DNA of 64,000 nt from Varroa destructor (GCF_002443255.2 NW_019211455.1:60202764-60266763), one strand, 5' to 3'. Counted from the stretch's first letter, positions 1 to 16,300 are shown. Numbers and translations: made by a program. The notes: generated by a model not told the origin, from the letters alone.

Positions 1-77
1 TAACAAATGACAGTTGCTTCTTAATCTGTAAAGTAATAATCAAAAGTGTCCAAACTATTTTTACAAACACCGCTTAC

Positions 78-129
78 CTTCGCGGTCAAATCGAGTTACC
101 ACATACCACATCCTACATGGTAGCGGCTT
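78..129 (-). CDS. Probable tetraspanin coding exon 4 (start of large extracellular loop)
   Basis: A 52-nt exon with a pyrimidine-rich acceptor ending CATGCAG and a GTAAGC donor. It enters in phase 0 and leaves in phase 1. It encodes KPLPCRMWYVVTRFDRE, a polar stretch with a Trp and Arg/Asp that suits the helix opening the large loop. Only one of the three frames is open. It is less certain than the other exons because it has no diagnostic motif and the next exon lies outside the window. Confidence 0.6.
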
Positions 130-1329
130 CTGCATGGAAGAAAAATAGCAAGGAAGAAAAACTAGCTTATTTTCAGTAAAAGAGCTAGCCGATAGGATCT
201 TTACATAAACTTTTAATAGGTATTACTCTTCATAACTTTCAACTTCTATTACCAGAGGTCTTACCGATTCGCGAATGGGTTCTGATTGACTCCAGACCTG
301 CGCGCCACCCCCGACTTCGACTACAATCACACAGACCATTAGCACAAAGAAGGTACACAGCATACAAGGGGACTCGCGAATTGCTCCACAGCAGCCTAAG
401 AACCCGAGTATTACTACAAATACCGGGTATCAACAGCAGAATAATTGTTTGGTTAGCACCATTTACTAGCAAACGATTGGATAATGGCAGAAATTACAAC
501 GCCTTTTCGCGTCTTATTTTGATCGGCCGAAAAATTATAGTCAGCAGTGGTTAAAGTGTAATATAGGAAGCGCTTGGCGAATGCAGAATTTTTATACAAG
601 TTACGAATTATTCTGAATCCTTAATAGTAAAATCTTCTAACTTCAAGGTTAACGAACCCAAAAATGAACCGATGGCAAACAGGGCATATATCGCTATCAG
701 GAACTCTTGCACATCAGCCTCACCGCCACCTAGAATATACACAAACCATTATGTTAATAAGTTACCATGCATGTCTGCTTACTCACTTCAGGTCTTTCAT
801 CTCGTTGAAACCTAGATGAAGCATCATACACCTGTAAGAGCAATTGAAAATTCAGTTCTTATTTGGAACACAGCATCAATCAAACCAAACGGCTCTAGCG
901 TTAAATCTAACTGAGAAATGTAAACCTCACAGATAGGGTTTTAGAAGATCAGGCCATATCACTTGTTGATTCAAACTTTATTAAATTAAAATGCTTTTAT
1001 TGAGAAGGGTTATGTGTACAGATATAGTAGAGTACAATAACTGTAAATAGATAATTTTACCAGACATTTTTTACGTACAATTACGATAAAACCCACCATC
1101 AAAATTACTTAAGGTGACTAGCGTTACGATGTTAGTTCGCTCAACATGTGGAAATATACATTTACAATTAATTCACTAAGTTTTTCTATTCGCATACTTG
1201 GTACACCTTGTTCATATCTTAGTACATCAAGACTTTTGTTGGTATTTAAAATCTTATTGCACAACATATGTCGATTTTTCGTATGGGTTTAAAACAAACA
1301 CCAGCTCAAGGGCACTTCGTTTGATAACG

Positions 1330-1374
<45 letters not shown>

Positions 1375-4300
1375 GTTAACTTGGACACAATACAGGACAT
1401 TTACTAATGAATACGGTGATACTACTTAAATACCACCATGCTGACGCATTTGAGCTCCTTGCAGCTCATGGCTTTCTTCGTCATTGTTTGACAAGCTGTA
1501 CGCCTTTAAGTCTGCTGATGTACTTGTGTGTAATGTTATTTCCATGGTTCAATGGTTATATTTACAGATACAGCCTGCTGCCAACAAAAAAATCTAATGT
1601 TTATTTTTAAAAACCTCAGGTTTTCCAAAAGCAAAAGAAAACTAATACTGCCAAATCTTTAAAAAACCGAGGGAAACGCAATCAAATATTCCCTTTTTGT
1701 TTATACTAATAACACAGTTATGGGTTATATCAACTGCTTGTATGGTCGTATTTCGCGCTACTATTTATCATTAACTCCTCTACAGCTAGAAAACTATGTA
1801 CTATATCTGAGCCGATAGAGTTTTTCAAATATGTTAGAATGATGTTTACAGACACAAGCCGATTTTCTGCCCAATTTCTAGTTTGTTAACGGTCAAGTAT
1901 TATGTACCATCGAAAAGTAAGCCTATCACAGTTTCTTCCGGGTTATACAGTTATCTCGATTTTATAATTCAGGTTGCTTCAAGTTCAGGCACTAAAGTAG
2001 ATATATAATTTATCTAGGTGCAACAATTTATACATTTCGGCAAATAAATACTAGAAGTGCAATATTAAAAAACAACATATAAAACGTAAAAAATGTTTAA
2101 AAGATGAAGAACCGGAAACTAAATATTAAAGAATTATAAACTGAATATAAATATAAAATAAAAATCTAGTCACCACATTAACTTGTTCTCATTCTTTTGG
2201 TTTGGAAATTGGTTTGCAACTGCTTTCATTTCTTTAACTAGTCTCCATTTGTTATTGTATGTTCTCTATAGAAATTCTAGCACTTTGTAGGATGGTGTGT
2301 TCATCTTAATTGAACTTAGAAAGGGAATTTCATCACCCGGACAAAGTTATTACAATAAGTTAAAATAACTAATGCAACAGGTTTGTAAAGCTTGCCATTC
2401 CCATGTGCAACTTGTTCGTTAGCAGATGACAAATCTGGAAAAAAGTCAGTAAGATTATCCGCAAGATCTAATGCATAAACTTATAATAAAATCTATACAA
2501 GGTTGAACAAGTGTTTATCTACAACGCAACGATAGCATGACCGCTTATCTCTCATGTAAACCGGATTCACCACGTACTCTGGTTACTAAAAATCTTTAAG
2601 AATATGTTGCTCAAGTTCGAGTTATTAAGATGACCTCAGTGATGGTGTAGTAACAACGGGTTTGCCTACCAAACTTAGAAACACAAAAGGTAGCCGAGAG
2701 GTCAATTGTCTGAAAGAGTTCTTAACCACAGTATCTGATGTATAACTTGAAACGCTGAAGTCGTTACTTAAATAGCTGTGCGTTATTCAAAATGAGCTCG
2801 CTAGATGCCAGGAGTACTTCCCTTATATTATTAAAATTGAGCAAGTTCAAAAAAATTAAACTAAATCACCACAATAATTAAACTTCGCCGATGAGCTTAT
2901 GAACAGTGCGAAATGTATGTAATTGATGTGAGCACGACCAATCAAAAATCCTCTGAAAGCTCCACCCATCGTTCTTTATCAGAAAATTCCTAAATCAGGG
3001 CAGAAAATTCAATAAGCCGTGCAAATCTTGGTGAGAAACATATCCCCAGCAGACTGTTAATATGAACCGCCCGTAAGTCAGCAGATTCTTCATTGCATAT
3101 AGCGCACTACTGGGAAGATCGCTATCTAACAAGCTTTCCAGCTATGTGAATTGTGTTATTTTCAACAACAGCTGAACCTAACATATAATAAAATAGTACT
3201 ATTTCACAGCAGAGATGCACCTCAACTTTTGCTTCTCATATCTTTATAAGATTTATCAGAATTTAAAAAGGATACGTTATTCACTCAACAGTTTAACATA
3301 CTTAAACCGAAGTGTTCTAATCGGATCAAATTCGTATTAGACTTTGGATTTTACTCGGGTATTTGTGTGCACATATATGTTCGAATATCGATGCTCGTAA
3401 GGTACTTTAAAAAGCAAGTAAAAAGTTTATGCAATTACACTCCTTAGGTGAGTAAATAATTCAGTTTGCCTCTTTTAACTAGCTATACAACTTCAACGCG
3501 TGTACCTGACTACTCCTTATACTTAGGCAAATACTTAGACTAACAAACATTTCTGAGCTTTTAGTTTCTTTACGGAACTTAAGTGTATTTCCTTCTAATA
3601 TGGGATATCAAACATATTTACAGGAAAAAAAAATGGATGTATTCTAAATACGCAAGCAATAATGATATATCATAAAATATAAGCAATAATGATATTAGTA
3701 CTTATTCTCTTTGAAAATTGCCTTTATGAGGTGAATAGGAGCCCTTAAATATTAGATTGCTAGCTTTGTTAGCTTTACCGAGTTGTTTCCCTCGAGCTCG
3801 TGCCGAAAAATAAACCTATGCCGTATAACTGCCCGATTAAATAAACAAGGTGAATAGTGACAGCCAATAAATATATTCTCGTTTTTTGTATATGATACAT
3901 CAGTTTGGGCGTACTGATAATACATTTAAAGTGGCTAAGCTAATGTTTCTGTAAATTTTATGGTTTGACCTTTTTGCCTGATTAGCAATGAACCAAATTA
4001 ATACACTATTACAAGAGAGAGAATGCCCTGTTTAAGATTTGCCCTTTACTGCCAATAACTCAGTAAATTACTAAAAATGAAGCTGAGCATAAGTAATTGG
4101 ACCTTATGGAACTTTGTTCACCACAACGCTATATACCTATAAAGCATTCTAGTAATTACAGCTAGATCAGTTAGAGCTAAAGACCTTATACAGCAAATAA
4201 GTGCTAACTGTATGAGCCTCTTAAACGTACATCCCTCTTGTTACACGTGGCAAAATTAGTCGCTACAGGTATAGTTTTGCAAGCCACCACGATAGGTACA

Positions 4301-7300
4301 TTGATATTGCGCAAAACTTTTTCTGCTCATCTGCTAAATGAGAGTCAAAAAAAGACAATGCAAATAACATCCAGATAGTTTTTCTTTGTAATAAACCTAA
4401 TAAAGCTCCGTTCTTTGAAATCGATTAAGCATCTATTTTAAGCATTTATTTTTAGGCAGAAACACTTTAGAGCGATAAATATTGGAGTCTGTATGCCTAT
4501 CGATTCGGTGCTCACTACCAAATAAGTCGTTTGGCTTGAATTTGGTTTGATTTCGGGTGGCCTCAATTCTTCCTCACATATATGTCTACGATCCACTTTT
4601 TCAGGTTTGATATCGATATAAAATGTTTGTCAACAATTTGCATTTAAGGAGATGAGTATCGATTAGACCGTGTCATTAGTCGCAACATTCTGGTGCTCTG
4701 GTATGCGCGTTGGAGTTTTGATACGGTGTCTGTTAACTTATAGCTGTAGCCAGTTCTCCATACGTCATTACAGGACACAGAAGCTTATTTTTACAGCCCT
4801 CTGTAGTTCTGCTGCCATCTTTTGCCGCTCTACTTTTATTTTTAGTGCTGTTTTGGATACTAATTTTGAACAAAACCTCAAACAAATTCGGACACCGTTG
4901 ACGGTGATCGATTCCACCCAACAAACTTTTTCACTTAATTCACCATTTTTAACTATCTATAATAGTTGTAGGCTTATTTATGTTTCTGCAGCTATCGCAA
5001 AGTCTCGACGCGGCTAAACGTTTCAATTTGGCACTTTGAAGTATAGTTGTTACAAAGAGTTGTATTGGATAATGCTCTGAATATGCGAACTGCATGACAG
5101 AGGCTCAGGCATAATCTTAATCACCAAATTTCAGGTTTATTTTCACATAAAAAAACATTAGTTTTGAACGGGGTGTATACTTTATATTAGACGTTATACC
5201 TTTGATTTATCTTAGTTCACAAAAAATGACTAACAGTACCTTGAATCATGTCAATACTTATCGCCCTGTTCGCACCGATCGTAAATGCACATGCGAATTA
5301 GGCCGAATCGAGGAAGATCAGTTCTTTCAGTTTCTCTATAAAATTTGGGATCGATAACATCCCATTCAATACAAACCAGGTACCTAACGACCAATGCTGA
5401 CTCATCAGCCTATGTAGTTCCGAGATATCATCATTCAGTTGAATGACTGTTATAGAACATTAGATTATACATTTTTCGAAATCTGGTCAAAGAGAATTTT
5501 GACCTGCGTTTTTTCTTTTGAAAAACGCTGTTGCCCAAATAACCTAGTGCATATAGCCTCAGCATCCTCTATTTTATGCACACTTACAATCTAAAAAAAG
5601 TAACACTGGCGAAATCCCATGTATACTTCTTAGCGAAAAAAATTGGTTTTGCCGGAAGTACCGAATTTTGCACAGAGATATGACTTTCAGCAGTATAATA
5701 ACAAAATTTAGCAAATTTTGTTTCGGTAAAGAGTCGCTGTTGCCTATGTTTAGTATTTCTTGCGACTCAAGATGCATACGCAATGAGCTGAAGTTTATGA
5801 TTTACGCTATGCAGTTAAAATTAACTTAAACTTAAAGCCGACGGTCTAAATTATTTAACTCCTTACGCTGCCATAATAGAATCCATGTTTAAGGTTTTTT
5901 TGATATGTTACGTTTTTCAAATACTTTTCTTTTAGCCTTGCTGACCTAATATTAAGATAAGTCAAACCAACATTAAGTAGTACAAACCAAGGGCATCCGC
6001 ATGCACACATTTATGTAATTTGAAACGTAGCAAAAAGCAATTTCATTGTATCATTCTAATGTTGTGACTTTGCTTTCACTCACTATAAATATTTCACATA
6101 TTTATAAAAAAAAAATTTGAAATTATAAATTACACAAAATATGCGTTTTTTTTTTACTACGAAAAAAGCTGATTCTACCTACACGTATGCACAAGCGTTC
6201 ACCAATTTCGACAAAAGCTAATAGCTCTAAACTTCCGTTTCTCTTTTTGTTTAACTAGACGCTTCATATTTGTGCGGAGTTGAACTATGCTTCCAAGAAA
6301 ATCGGAACAACGTGCGGTAGCTTTAGAAAGAACAATGAGTCTCATCAAAGTGTTAAACTAGTCATTATGTAAAATATTACATACAACTATAATAGAAAAT
6401 TATTTTTCCATTAAAAATGTTTAATAAGGTAGGCGGGAAAAAGCGTTGAAGACTAGAAAAGGATATATTGCGACCAGAACCGTGCATTTTTAATATGTTA
6501 TTATTGTTACACTAGAGAGTATTTCCGAAAAATTTAAGAACAATGAAATTTAGAAAAGCCCATATGGTGCCTGAGGTGAAGTTTCGGAGGACTACTTCGA
6601 GGGTTCACTACGCTAATACACCAGCTCAGATCTTGCTGCTTGTATCAGTTATTTGTCATACCTTTTGATCTCCATTTCACCCCATATCTTGCATTTATCC
6701 AGCCTAGATCCACGTTACTTTTTTTGTCTTTAAGATTTAATAAATCCTTCAGAAAGAATAGATGCGAGCCGTTAGACGAGATCAATGAAAGCTCGTTAAA
6801 ATAACTGAGCTTTATCTCAAACATCAATGAATGTTTCGAAGACTAGAAAACAAAATGAACTGGCGTATCGAATAAAGGAAAATTATTTTTACGGCGACAA
6901 AAACACTTTGGAAGATCAGCCTCAAAACTTTTTAATTAACTCTCACATCCGTATTTTCCCAATTTAAATGGTAGTCTTCAAACACTGAGATATATTCTTA
7001 AACAAAGGTATCCAACAAAGAAGGTGGCAAAAACTCTGCTCGAATTTTGGCGCTTAACACGACGACGCTCGGCACACATGTTTACATGGAGAAAAACCCA
7101 TTCTTCTAATATTAGCTACTACATTAGCAGCACTCCAGGAAGTTAGTCTCCAAACCAAGAATGTAGAAATAGTTGTTGATTGCAACTCCATTTCAATGAA
7201 ACAGCTACTTCTTAAAAATTCCATGTCTTACAGTGATAACCGATGAAATCGTGTAACCAGAATCATCTTTGTAGTAGTCTCGGTTGCTAAAACTATTTCT

Positions 7301-10300
7301 CTTTCTATTGCCTTGATAAAAACCTTTCTTATATGTAGTGATACAGGCTTAACATCTACAAAATGGCCTAACAATATAACAGAAGCACTCTCTTTTTCAA
7401 GCTATCCAGAAAATCGCGAGATCTCCACTCGTTGAGCTTTATTTCTTCTGCAACAACTTGAATGTGGTATGGCATGCTTCCAACCAGCAAAACAATAAGC
7501 GGTCGGATTGCGGTATTCTGCACAAAGAATACGGCGAACTGCTTGAAAGCACTGACGACCCAGTGCCATAGTAGTTACTTTGGTAGAAGCTATACGTAGA
7601 TAAAAACCGTAAAGGCAATAGTAGCTGTGGCAATAGCAGCACCGTACAACGGTTAAGCTGCTATCAACATATGTATGGGAGAGGCGAATTTTTTTTATAT
7701 TTATTTAAGAGTTGTAGCTTAGGGAATGACAAAGCGTACTAAGTCGACCTATCACTAGCAAAAACGATTAGGATGCATCGGGAGGCTTTTCTTGTCAGCA
7801 TTGATTAAATATCAGTTCTCAAATCTTGTGTGTGTAAATAAGAGTTACCATCGAATTGATAACTGACTATGCCACCACGCAATGCAGTTTGTTTTGAACA
7901 ACCATGTTTACCATCCGTGAAAAGAAGTAATCAAGGTCAGATAGAGACGCCTTTCAGGACAATAATAAAATGCCAGGTATCAATTCTCAAAGTGCATTTT
8001 TATCAATTTTTGTTTCTTCCGCCTATATATTTGTTTCCCAGTCATAATTATATATTTGAAAATACAGAGTAAATAGCATAAGAGCTGCCTGTGTTCCAAC
8101 AATACGGGTAACTTGGGACACGCGTGTTATTAGTCCGAGTCGTAAAAATACCGTTCCTTTCTCTTGGTAAATCGACATTATTTCGTATGCCTTATAGTAC
8201 TAAATTCTATTTATACATACACTATTTTTCGACCTGCCTGCCCGTCTAGAAATAAATGGTACCTGTAAGTGATAAATTAAACCTTTGGTATCATACAATG
8301 TTACGTGTATACAATATTTTTCGAGGGAAATATGCTCTTTTTCCTTTCAGGCTCAAAAATAAAGACAAAATTATATCCTAGAACAAAAAAATGCACTGGT
8401 TACTATTGGCCAAATCAATTGTCTTTAAAATAGAAACGTATGTCCCCTATAGTTGTTTGTTCGTTTTGGCTTGGTTTGTCATTAACATATATTTAAGAAT
8501 TAGGGTTACATTTGTGATATGGGAGGTTAGACATTACATATTGAACAAGTCTTTTACAACAGACATAAGTGAAAGCTGGACATTAGGGGTAACTGTTTTT
8601 CTTATTTTATAGCGATAATGATTCTTTCATTTGCATATATCCTGATTTAAAAGGGATTTTGTTAAAAAAATAGTAAAGAAGACACATATAGATAGTGCAG
8701 CTTTCTCGGAGTCAATGTCAGTCGCAGCGCACACTACAATTTACCACGCAAATCGATAATGTTTGCGTGCATATACTTCGGACACAGATATTCACTTAGC
8801 CTGTCAGCGGCAAAATTGCCTTAGATAATTTTTACTTGACCGGCATCTCTGAGGACACCTAAAGCATAAGAAATACAATACATTATGGTTAGTTAGTCGA
8901 ATAGAGTGTTTTGCGACAGGTTATTTAATCCAGATAAAATACTAAACTTATAGTGGCTTATGCTTAACCTATACAAGCTTACTGTTAAATCACTGCACAG
9001 CTCATCAGTAATTACCCTTGTGTAGGCTTCATAGGCAAATGACTACGGCGTGTAATATGGATGTTATAAATCAGAAATACAGAAGAAAAACAAGCAATTG
9101 CATTTGCACTATATCATAAAATAGCAGGCCCTGAATGCCATTCTAATTTTTCATTCAAATTTTTATCTTTATTTTTGATTCAAACTTAATGACAACACCA
9201 TAAGCATTAACCAAATGACATTTAAAACATAATAATTTTTCAGTTTTAAATTTTCATCTTGAAACATATACGCACTATCAGCATTGTACTGTCAAACGTG
9301 TATGGACTAACTGGAAACTCACTATTCGATTGTATAATGGATTAATAAATAATTAAAATAATTTTTTCCTTTTATATAACTTCTGAACTTGTATATTTAT
9401 GCGTAGCATGGCGGGACTTCAAAAAATTATAACTGGTATATTAGACTTGGATGTTCGAGGCAGTCTCGTAATACATTTTCTATCTTCTAAACATAACTGG
9501 ATCCTGTAAATTTTTGGCTGAGTAATGGCTAAAGAGTGATGCGTGAGGAAAGTGATAATGGTCCGGTTTCTACTATAATTACTACAAAGCGTACCTCACG
9601 ATAAGCTGAAGAGCATATCAAAACCGATAAGCCTAGAATTTGAAGACAAGGTGAATGGATTGTAACATAAATTTCTAGTTAGAGGGGGGTGCATAAAGAA
9701 CATTTTATTAATCTCAAAGATATGAGTCACGTACTATTCGACTTGTAGGAGTTCCATGAGAAATACGTTATCCAACCTCATTACTGTCAATACATATACA
9801 ATTAACCTTTGGGTACAACATTCAAGAAGTACGTACTCTCGTTGCAGCAAGGTAAGCATCAGATTTTTATCGTCCTATTTGATTATACGTATACGTAAGT
9901 GGGAATCTTTTCTTGACGGCCACTTTTCTTGAACGCCACGGATACAGGCCATAGTAGCACGACCAAGGTTGAAATATTAAGCGAAGTTAACACTGCGTAT
10001 CAGCGCTGCTACCTGGTACACCATTCGATGCCGGCTGCGTTATGAGAAACAAAATCTTATCCAATTAGTTGTCACTGCAGCTTGAATTAGGACATTGATG
10101 TGGGTCTACTATTATTATGATGAAATGAGCTCTTGTTGGTTATAATACGAGTGTTGCGATTATTGGTGCGCTCATGTGCACTATCACACATTCATCACAT
10201 ACTTTACTCATAGGTTAACAGGCCTTGCAAAGACGCGAAGTACCCAGTCATCTGCTATTGTAACTAAATAAATTAGTTACTCAACACTTTTTCCCCATTT

Positions 10301-13300
10301 TCAGAGAACTCGAGATGAAAAACCAAAATCGTTTATTAATGCAAGATTAAAGGTTGTGCTAGGCTATACTTGTCTAGATACGCAGACATAATGAAAATTC
10401 CTAACAAACAATATTTTGCTAATAACACAATCTGATTATCCGAAAGTGTAAGTTCAAACTGAGCGGTTTTCTGTTCTTTATACGCTTAGTTTGTAGTTGA
10501 AATTTGGTTTAAAAACCTTTTCGTGAATTAAAAGGCAAAAAGGATTCAGATTAAACTAGAGTAATATATAAACATGACCTTATCCTATTTTCGGTCACTT
10601 TGTAATAATCGCATTTCAATATTTTGCTTGCCAATATTGTGCACGCCAATTAAACTGACTGCCAAATTCTTCGCGTTAGAAAATGATCAAGGGCGGCCGG
10701 ACGTTTCGTGTATAAAAGAGTGAAACAGCGGCAAAGTTTATTCTAGAAGTATTTATATGCATTATAAGTTCATATCAGACCTTATTTCATAACGTTGAAA
10801 ATCAATAGTAAGATTATATTAGCAATATATTGCATTAGTTTATTACTTACGCAACCCGTTGCATGAAAAATGATTAATCTCTTCTTTTTCATCATTTCTC
10901 TTTTATTATAAGGACTGACATTACTGAGTCCGTCACTACCAAGAGTAGTTCAAGGCGTAAAGGCCGATGTAATATCTGAACTTCTTCAAGAGAACGTCTT
11001 TAAATAAATCTAAGCATGTAGGGTAAGTATTACACTTCAAAAAGGTCGAAAAGTAAATATATTAATGGATAGTATTGGTGTAAACAAATCGACTTCTACT
11101 ATAAGGGTAACACAAAAAGATAACGGTCCTGGGCAAATACCTTTAGTTAAATACGCACGTATTTTGTTTCTGAAGTTCGTATCCTGAGGTTCGTGTTTCA
11201 CAAAAGACAATGAAAGCTAATGCAATCTTTCTAATAACGTCATGATTTAATGGTTTGAGTGTCAGCGGCATGGATAAAAAAATTCTCATAATAATTACAT
11301 TTCTTGAGAAGGCAGTCTGCTGATCATGTTAGTATATGCAGACATTCTGGGCATTAAGTTTATCACAGGTTTGTCCATTAAAGTGTTCCTGCCTAAATAC
11401 CAATACTTCTAATCAAGACTGGAATAGAAGTGGTTTAGGGATTTTTGAAAAAGAGCGGTGTTCTTCCACGACTGAGTGTTAGCTTCCAAAATTTTGTTCG
11501 ATTCTATTCAAAGGTGCTCTTCCTGTACTTTTAGTGCCCAGGACCTCGCTAGATCTACGAAGTTTATTCTTGGAGACTCTTGACGTTATAAAAGCTAAAA
11601 CTTTGTGCGGAAGATCTGCTACATAGGAGACTCGCTGACGACAAGTTCAAAGCATTCATACTTTCCTAGTAACAAGGCTAGGACGAACGTTCCAGCAGTG
11701 TTACAAGTTGCACTTCGCATATCGCAGTACACGCCATTATGGAATATGATTTCATATAAGTTATGCCCCATCATTGCGTAAATTTCCTATGCAGTTGCAC
11801 TCAATAGGTTTAGATTTGACATATCCATTGAGTCTAAAGTATCTGTTAAACTATGGATTATTTTCTAAATAATCATAATGAGTAGCGTCTTAATATTGTT
11901 AGCAAGGAAAGCATGGTGACTAAATAAATAAAGCGCTTAAAATCAAGTATACGGGCATAATGATGCGTATTTCCGCATATTAACGGTTTGTTATAGCAGC
12001 GTACTACATTTGCGAAGGTTGCGCCGTACGGCAGTGGTATGAATATCTTACGTAGTTGCGCTAAAATCGTAAAACAATCCCCTAAGTTATCCACAGGCAA
12101 CTAATCATTTTAAATATTTATTAACAGCTATAGATTTTAGGTATAAACAGATGACACATCCGTAAGAATCAAGAAAAGACTATGTATGTTTTTATCGTTT
12201 CCTTGTTCAATGTAATAAATAATTGTGGCCTATTGTTTGCAACGTACCATAAATAGGGAATGTGTTGATATTTGGTTCATGTAATCCTGAGTCTTCACAA
12301 CTACATCAACGATTTTACGATAATAGATTTATATCAATTATATAAAATTAATCGTAAAGTAAGTATACCTAGAAGCTTAAAATACATTAGTCATTCTTTA
12401 AACACATGACTGTAGTAAGTAGCTATCGATACTAAGGCATCGACCAATTTAATTTTACTCTGAGTGCTCGTTTGCGTATTGTTAGATCAGTCTAATACTA
12501 TTACTAATACTATTGTATTAATCAATCATAGTAAGCTAATCTTGCGAAAAGGCTTAAGTAGAAGGGAAGAAAACCAGCGGTGGTGCTATCACTTAAGAAT
12601 CGTTTTGAACATCCAGAACTGTTACTACCAGAACTATTAACATGAGGTACTGATAGATTATATATATTGTGGCACATTTTTTGCGCATACATCGATGAAG
12701 GCATCCGTAACAGACGTGTTTAAATGATGTAACTCCCATTCAAAAACCTAAGAATGCGTGAAAGGTGCCAGTTCAATCCTTATCGTGAGTCTTGATGCTC
12801 TTCCATGGAAATTTTCCTCTAGTTTGTCAGAAGCCGTATATTTACCAGAAACCAGATCTCATAAGTTTATAATTTGGACGGGAATTCCTCCAGTACGATG
12901 ATATTGAACAGTAGCTGTTTCTCATATTCTGACGACTAAACTTATTCTTCCGCCCTAATGTGTTTGTGGTTTTGTTCCAGAGGGCGCTAGCTTTTTGTAG
13001 CAATAAAAATTGCGGATGAATACATGCCTGTCAAGGCAAACGGCCCGTCAAAATGTGTTCTAGCTTATACCAAATACGCTGAATATATATATATATACGC
13101 TAGATTACCAAATAAATGTTATATTTTCTAGTTTTTTTTCTAGTTTTTACCGTCCATGAAATCTTTCAAACAGTATAAATTATTCCATGTGTATTTTTCA
13201 CATACACTATTTATAATAAACAATGACATCGCAAGTATATACTGGCATCAGCATTTAGGAAAAGTGTGATCTTAAGTGTATCAATTGCAACAAAATGATA

Positions 13301-16300
13301 ATGCTACATCAGACGCATAGACAAAGGCCGGGAGTAAAAACCAGTGTTTTAGGAGACGATTCATTCTCTGCTAAAGAAATCACTTGTGCTTTTGCTGGCT
13401 GACAAGGAGATAACTGAAAGGCTCCCGAGATATTAAGTAAGCATATTGTTTCTAACATCCGGACGCAGCAGCCAAAGGAGCGTTGCTGGGCTCCTTGCCT
13501 TCTGGCATTTTCGCTGAAATTAGCAACTCGATAGCATGCATGCCATGTCATTATTGGCACTAGCATCATCGTGGAAAGCAACGATATCCAAAGCAATCGC
13601 GTTGAGAAAAGCCGTCACTGGTTCTTCCGTTACTCAGCGGTCGCCGAAAAATGCGGTTGAATAGTTAGTAGCGACCGCGGGTTTCTAGTGCTTCAGGTAC
13701 GCTGACTTCAGATCTTTTCTCCTTTTTAGTCTGGATCTCTTTTGCTTGAATAACCGAGCAAAATTAAATTTCGTTGCTACAAGCTCATATTTATAACCGT
13801 AATATAGGACATCATCCTACATTATATTATATCCTAATAAACGAACAATTGAAGCTACCCTGTAAATAGAATTTTATCAGAGACGCGCTGCAAAACTAAG
13901 TATTTCTATAGAATATGCAAAAGCTAATTGTGGAAATACATATTTGTATTCAGACATTATGATGGGACTGTCAATAACTCTAAGGCCCATCTTCTTTTTG
14001 ACTGTGTTTTATTACAGAGACTTTACCATCTTTAGGAATAAAATCCCAACCTAGATAAGACAACAAGTCATATGAAGCCATCTCAATTCCTATGCCTTAT
14101 AAATGTCCCTTGTTCAACTAGGCTCTCTAAAATACAATTTTTTAAAATTGTATTTTGTAGTTTTTATATTTTTTATTTTGTTTTTGTTCCCACTCACCTT
14201 GTGTATACCTTTTTCATCTTTATATATAGATACACAAATGCATAGGCATATACGTAGTGATTACACGTAGATTTATATAATCATTGACAAAAACAATCCA
14301 TAACTTTAATAAATCATAAATTATTTTAATAAGTACGAGGCTGCTTATAAAAATGCTAGAGACAACAGCTATGCAATAGGAAACTTTTAATGTCAAATAT
14401 TAATTTAATTGTTTTAACGTCAAACTAGAAGAACCTCATCTAATGCTGGAAATAGATTACCTTAATTATAATAACTGCCTACTTAGTGTAAACAATGAAC
14501 TGCTTTAGAGTAGCATCTGACAATTTAAAGAAAATCAAAAGCCGATCTACCAGACGCTATTATGGGAAGAATAAGGCCAGCACGTGCTTACGGACATTAA
14601 ACATGATGCATATCGGTCGTGTGCTGTTCCGAGTACTGACGAGATCAAATAAAATCGCTATCTTTTTTTAACTATTGTTGCACTATATTATATTATTGCA
14701 CGCAAGCTGCAACCCTACGGGTAACGATGACACTCCCTCTCGCAAGAATCGGATCCGCCAAACTGGGCATTAAACTAACCAAAGCTGACTACCACGCTGC
14801 TCAAAAAGTAATTTCAAGTTGTCTATAAATCAAGATCTATTTGTTTAATCATTTAGATAATATCTATGTAACTGTCGAGTTATACATACGCACACCGCCC
14901 GCTTCTTTCTTCACAACTTGTGAACTTGCACTTATTAAACTTCTAAGTGGTAAGCAATTTTTCTTTGCGTGTGACATACTACCTCATGTGTTTCAATTTG
15001 TTTACACAAATAAACGTTCGAACAAGACAGGTCGAAATGTTTGGCATCAAATTAGGAGCAAATACGGGCCGCCTTGCTAAAGCTCTACAGGTAGTCCGTT
15101 TAAAGCTATAAAACGACCTGGAAGAGAGAAAAACAAATTGGCAAAAACGTCATCGTATTGACAAACATTTCCACCTTATTTCTAAGGGCATTTTATGTAA
15201 GGATGAAATCGTTGTTTTCTCGGCAATCTCGAAATACACTATCAGTCTCAAAAACTAGTCTTTACGCATTGCTTAGATCGCTATTTGTAACATTTTCCAC
15301 AACTTGACTATGCTTAATTTCGTTTTTAAAGCTAAACATCATGCAGCCTTTCTGCTGCTCAGTATTCATCTTACGGAAAATAGACAAACACCTTGTGTAC
15401 GCTTCTCTTTAGGTTTAAAATTATATGGAGACACGGCTCGTGCGTTTATATTCAAAAACGAATAGTTTAACTTAGGTTTTTTAGGTGATTAACTTCTGCA
15501 CGAAATTCGGAATCGCAGTAACTCTCTAAATAACGTAATGTTTGAGAAAAAAATAGTAGTAATAGTAACGTCAATAGCACCAGGCACGCGTAGCCAAAGG
15601 CTAAGGATTCCAAAGCTTATTTATTTAATAAGCTGCATGCTATTTTAGTGAAGTACACGCAACCAGTAGATAGACACATTTTACATTTAAAGAGCTATTT
15701 TTGTACGCTTAATCGTAGTACAAGGTGATGTAACATATGTGGAAAAACGCATGGCTACTTTATGGCAATGACGACAAAGTAGGCCACAATGCAGTACTAT
15801 ATCACTCACAACTTTTTTTACAGCATTAGTTCAAGCATCCTATCTTTTTTACTATTAACATTTATATATTTTTTCTATCGTACAGTTCGTCTTGTTGGTT
15901 CTTTTTTATTAACGTATTAGCCACCGCTAAAATTAGCCCATGAATTCCTCCATATGTGACTCGACGTTGTAATGTTCACACCAGCTAATGCATCGTCCTG
16001 TGCTAACTACGATGACGTCATATGGCACCCAATGGGGAAATGAGTCAAAGTATTACTCAAAGCTCCAGCCGTCACATGGGTTTACTCCAAGGCCACCTTA
16101 AGCCAGTTTTTTTTAAAGAGATTATTATGTATTTATTAAATATTAACTTGTTCTCAAGTCAGCCTATCTATTAATGGTTTCTAACATTGTAGTAGTATGG
16201 TTAGCGCTGATTCATTTATCTAATTTAAGCACCCCATTGATTGTTTTATATGTGAATCGGTATTACGATGATTATGTTATTTTCAGCTTACGCTCCATTA

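Noticed and set aside
7439..7642. Minus-strand frame with clustered cysteines and an SSCC motif in another frame
   Set aside because: Looked briefly like a tetraspanin large loop, but it lies upstream of TM2 in gene order and lacks the CCG motif.
13309..13596. Minus-strand 95-codon frame with SFGCC...ETICLL, resembling the tetraspanin TM2-TM3 signature
   Set aside because: The flanks are hydrophilic rather than transmembrane, and the true signature exon lies at 265-413 with correct phases.
13637..13678. 8-bp GC-rich inverted repeat GCGGTCGC / GCGACCGC
   Set aside because: Short arms with a 24-base gap; no other structure nearby.
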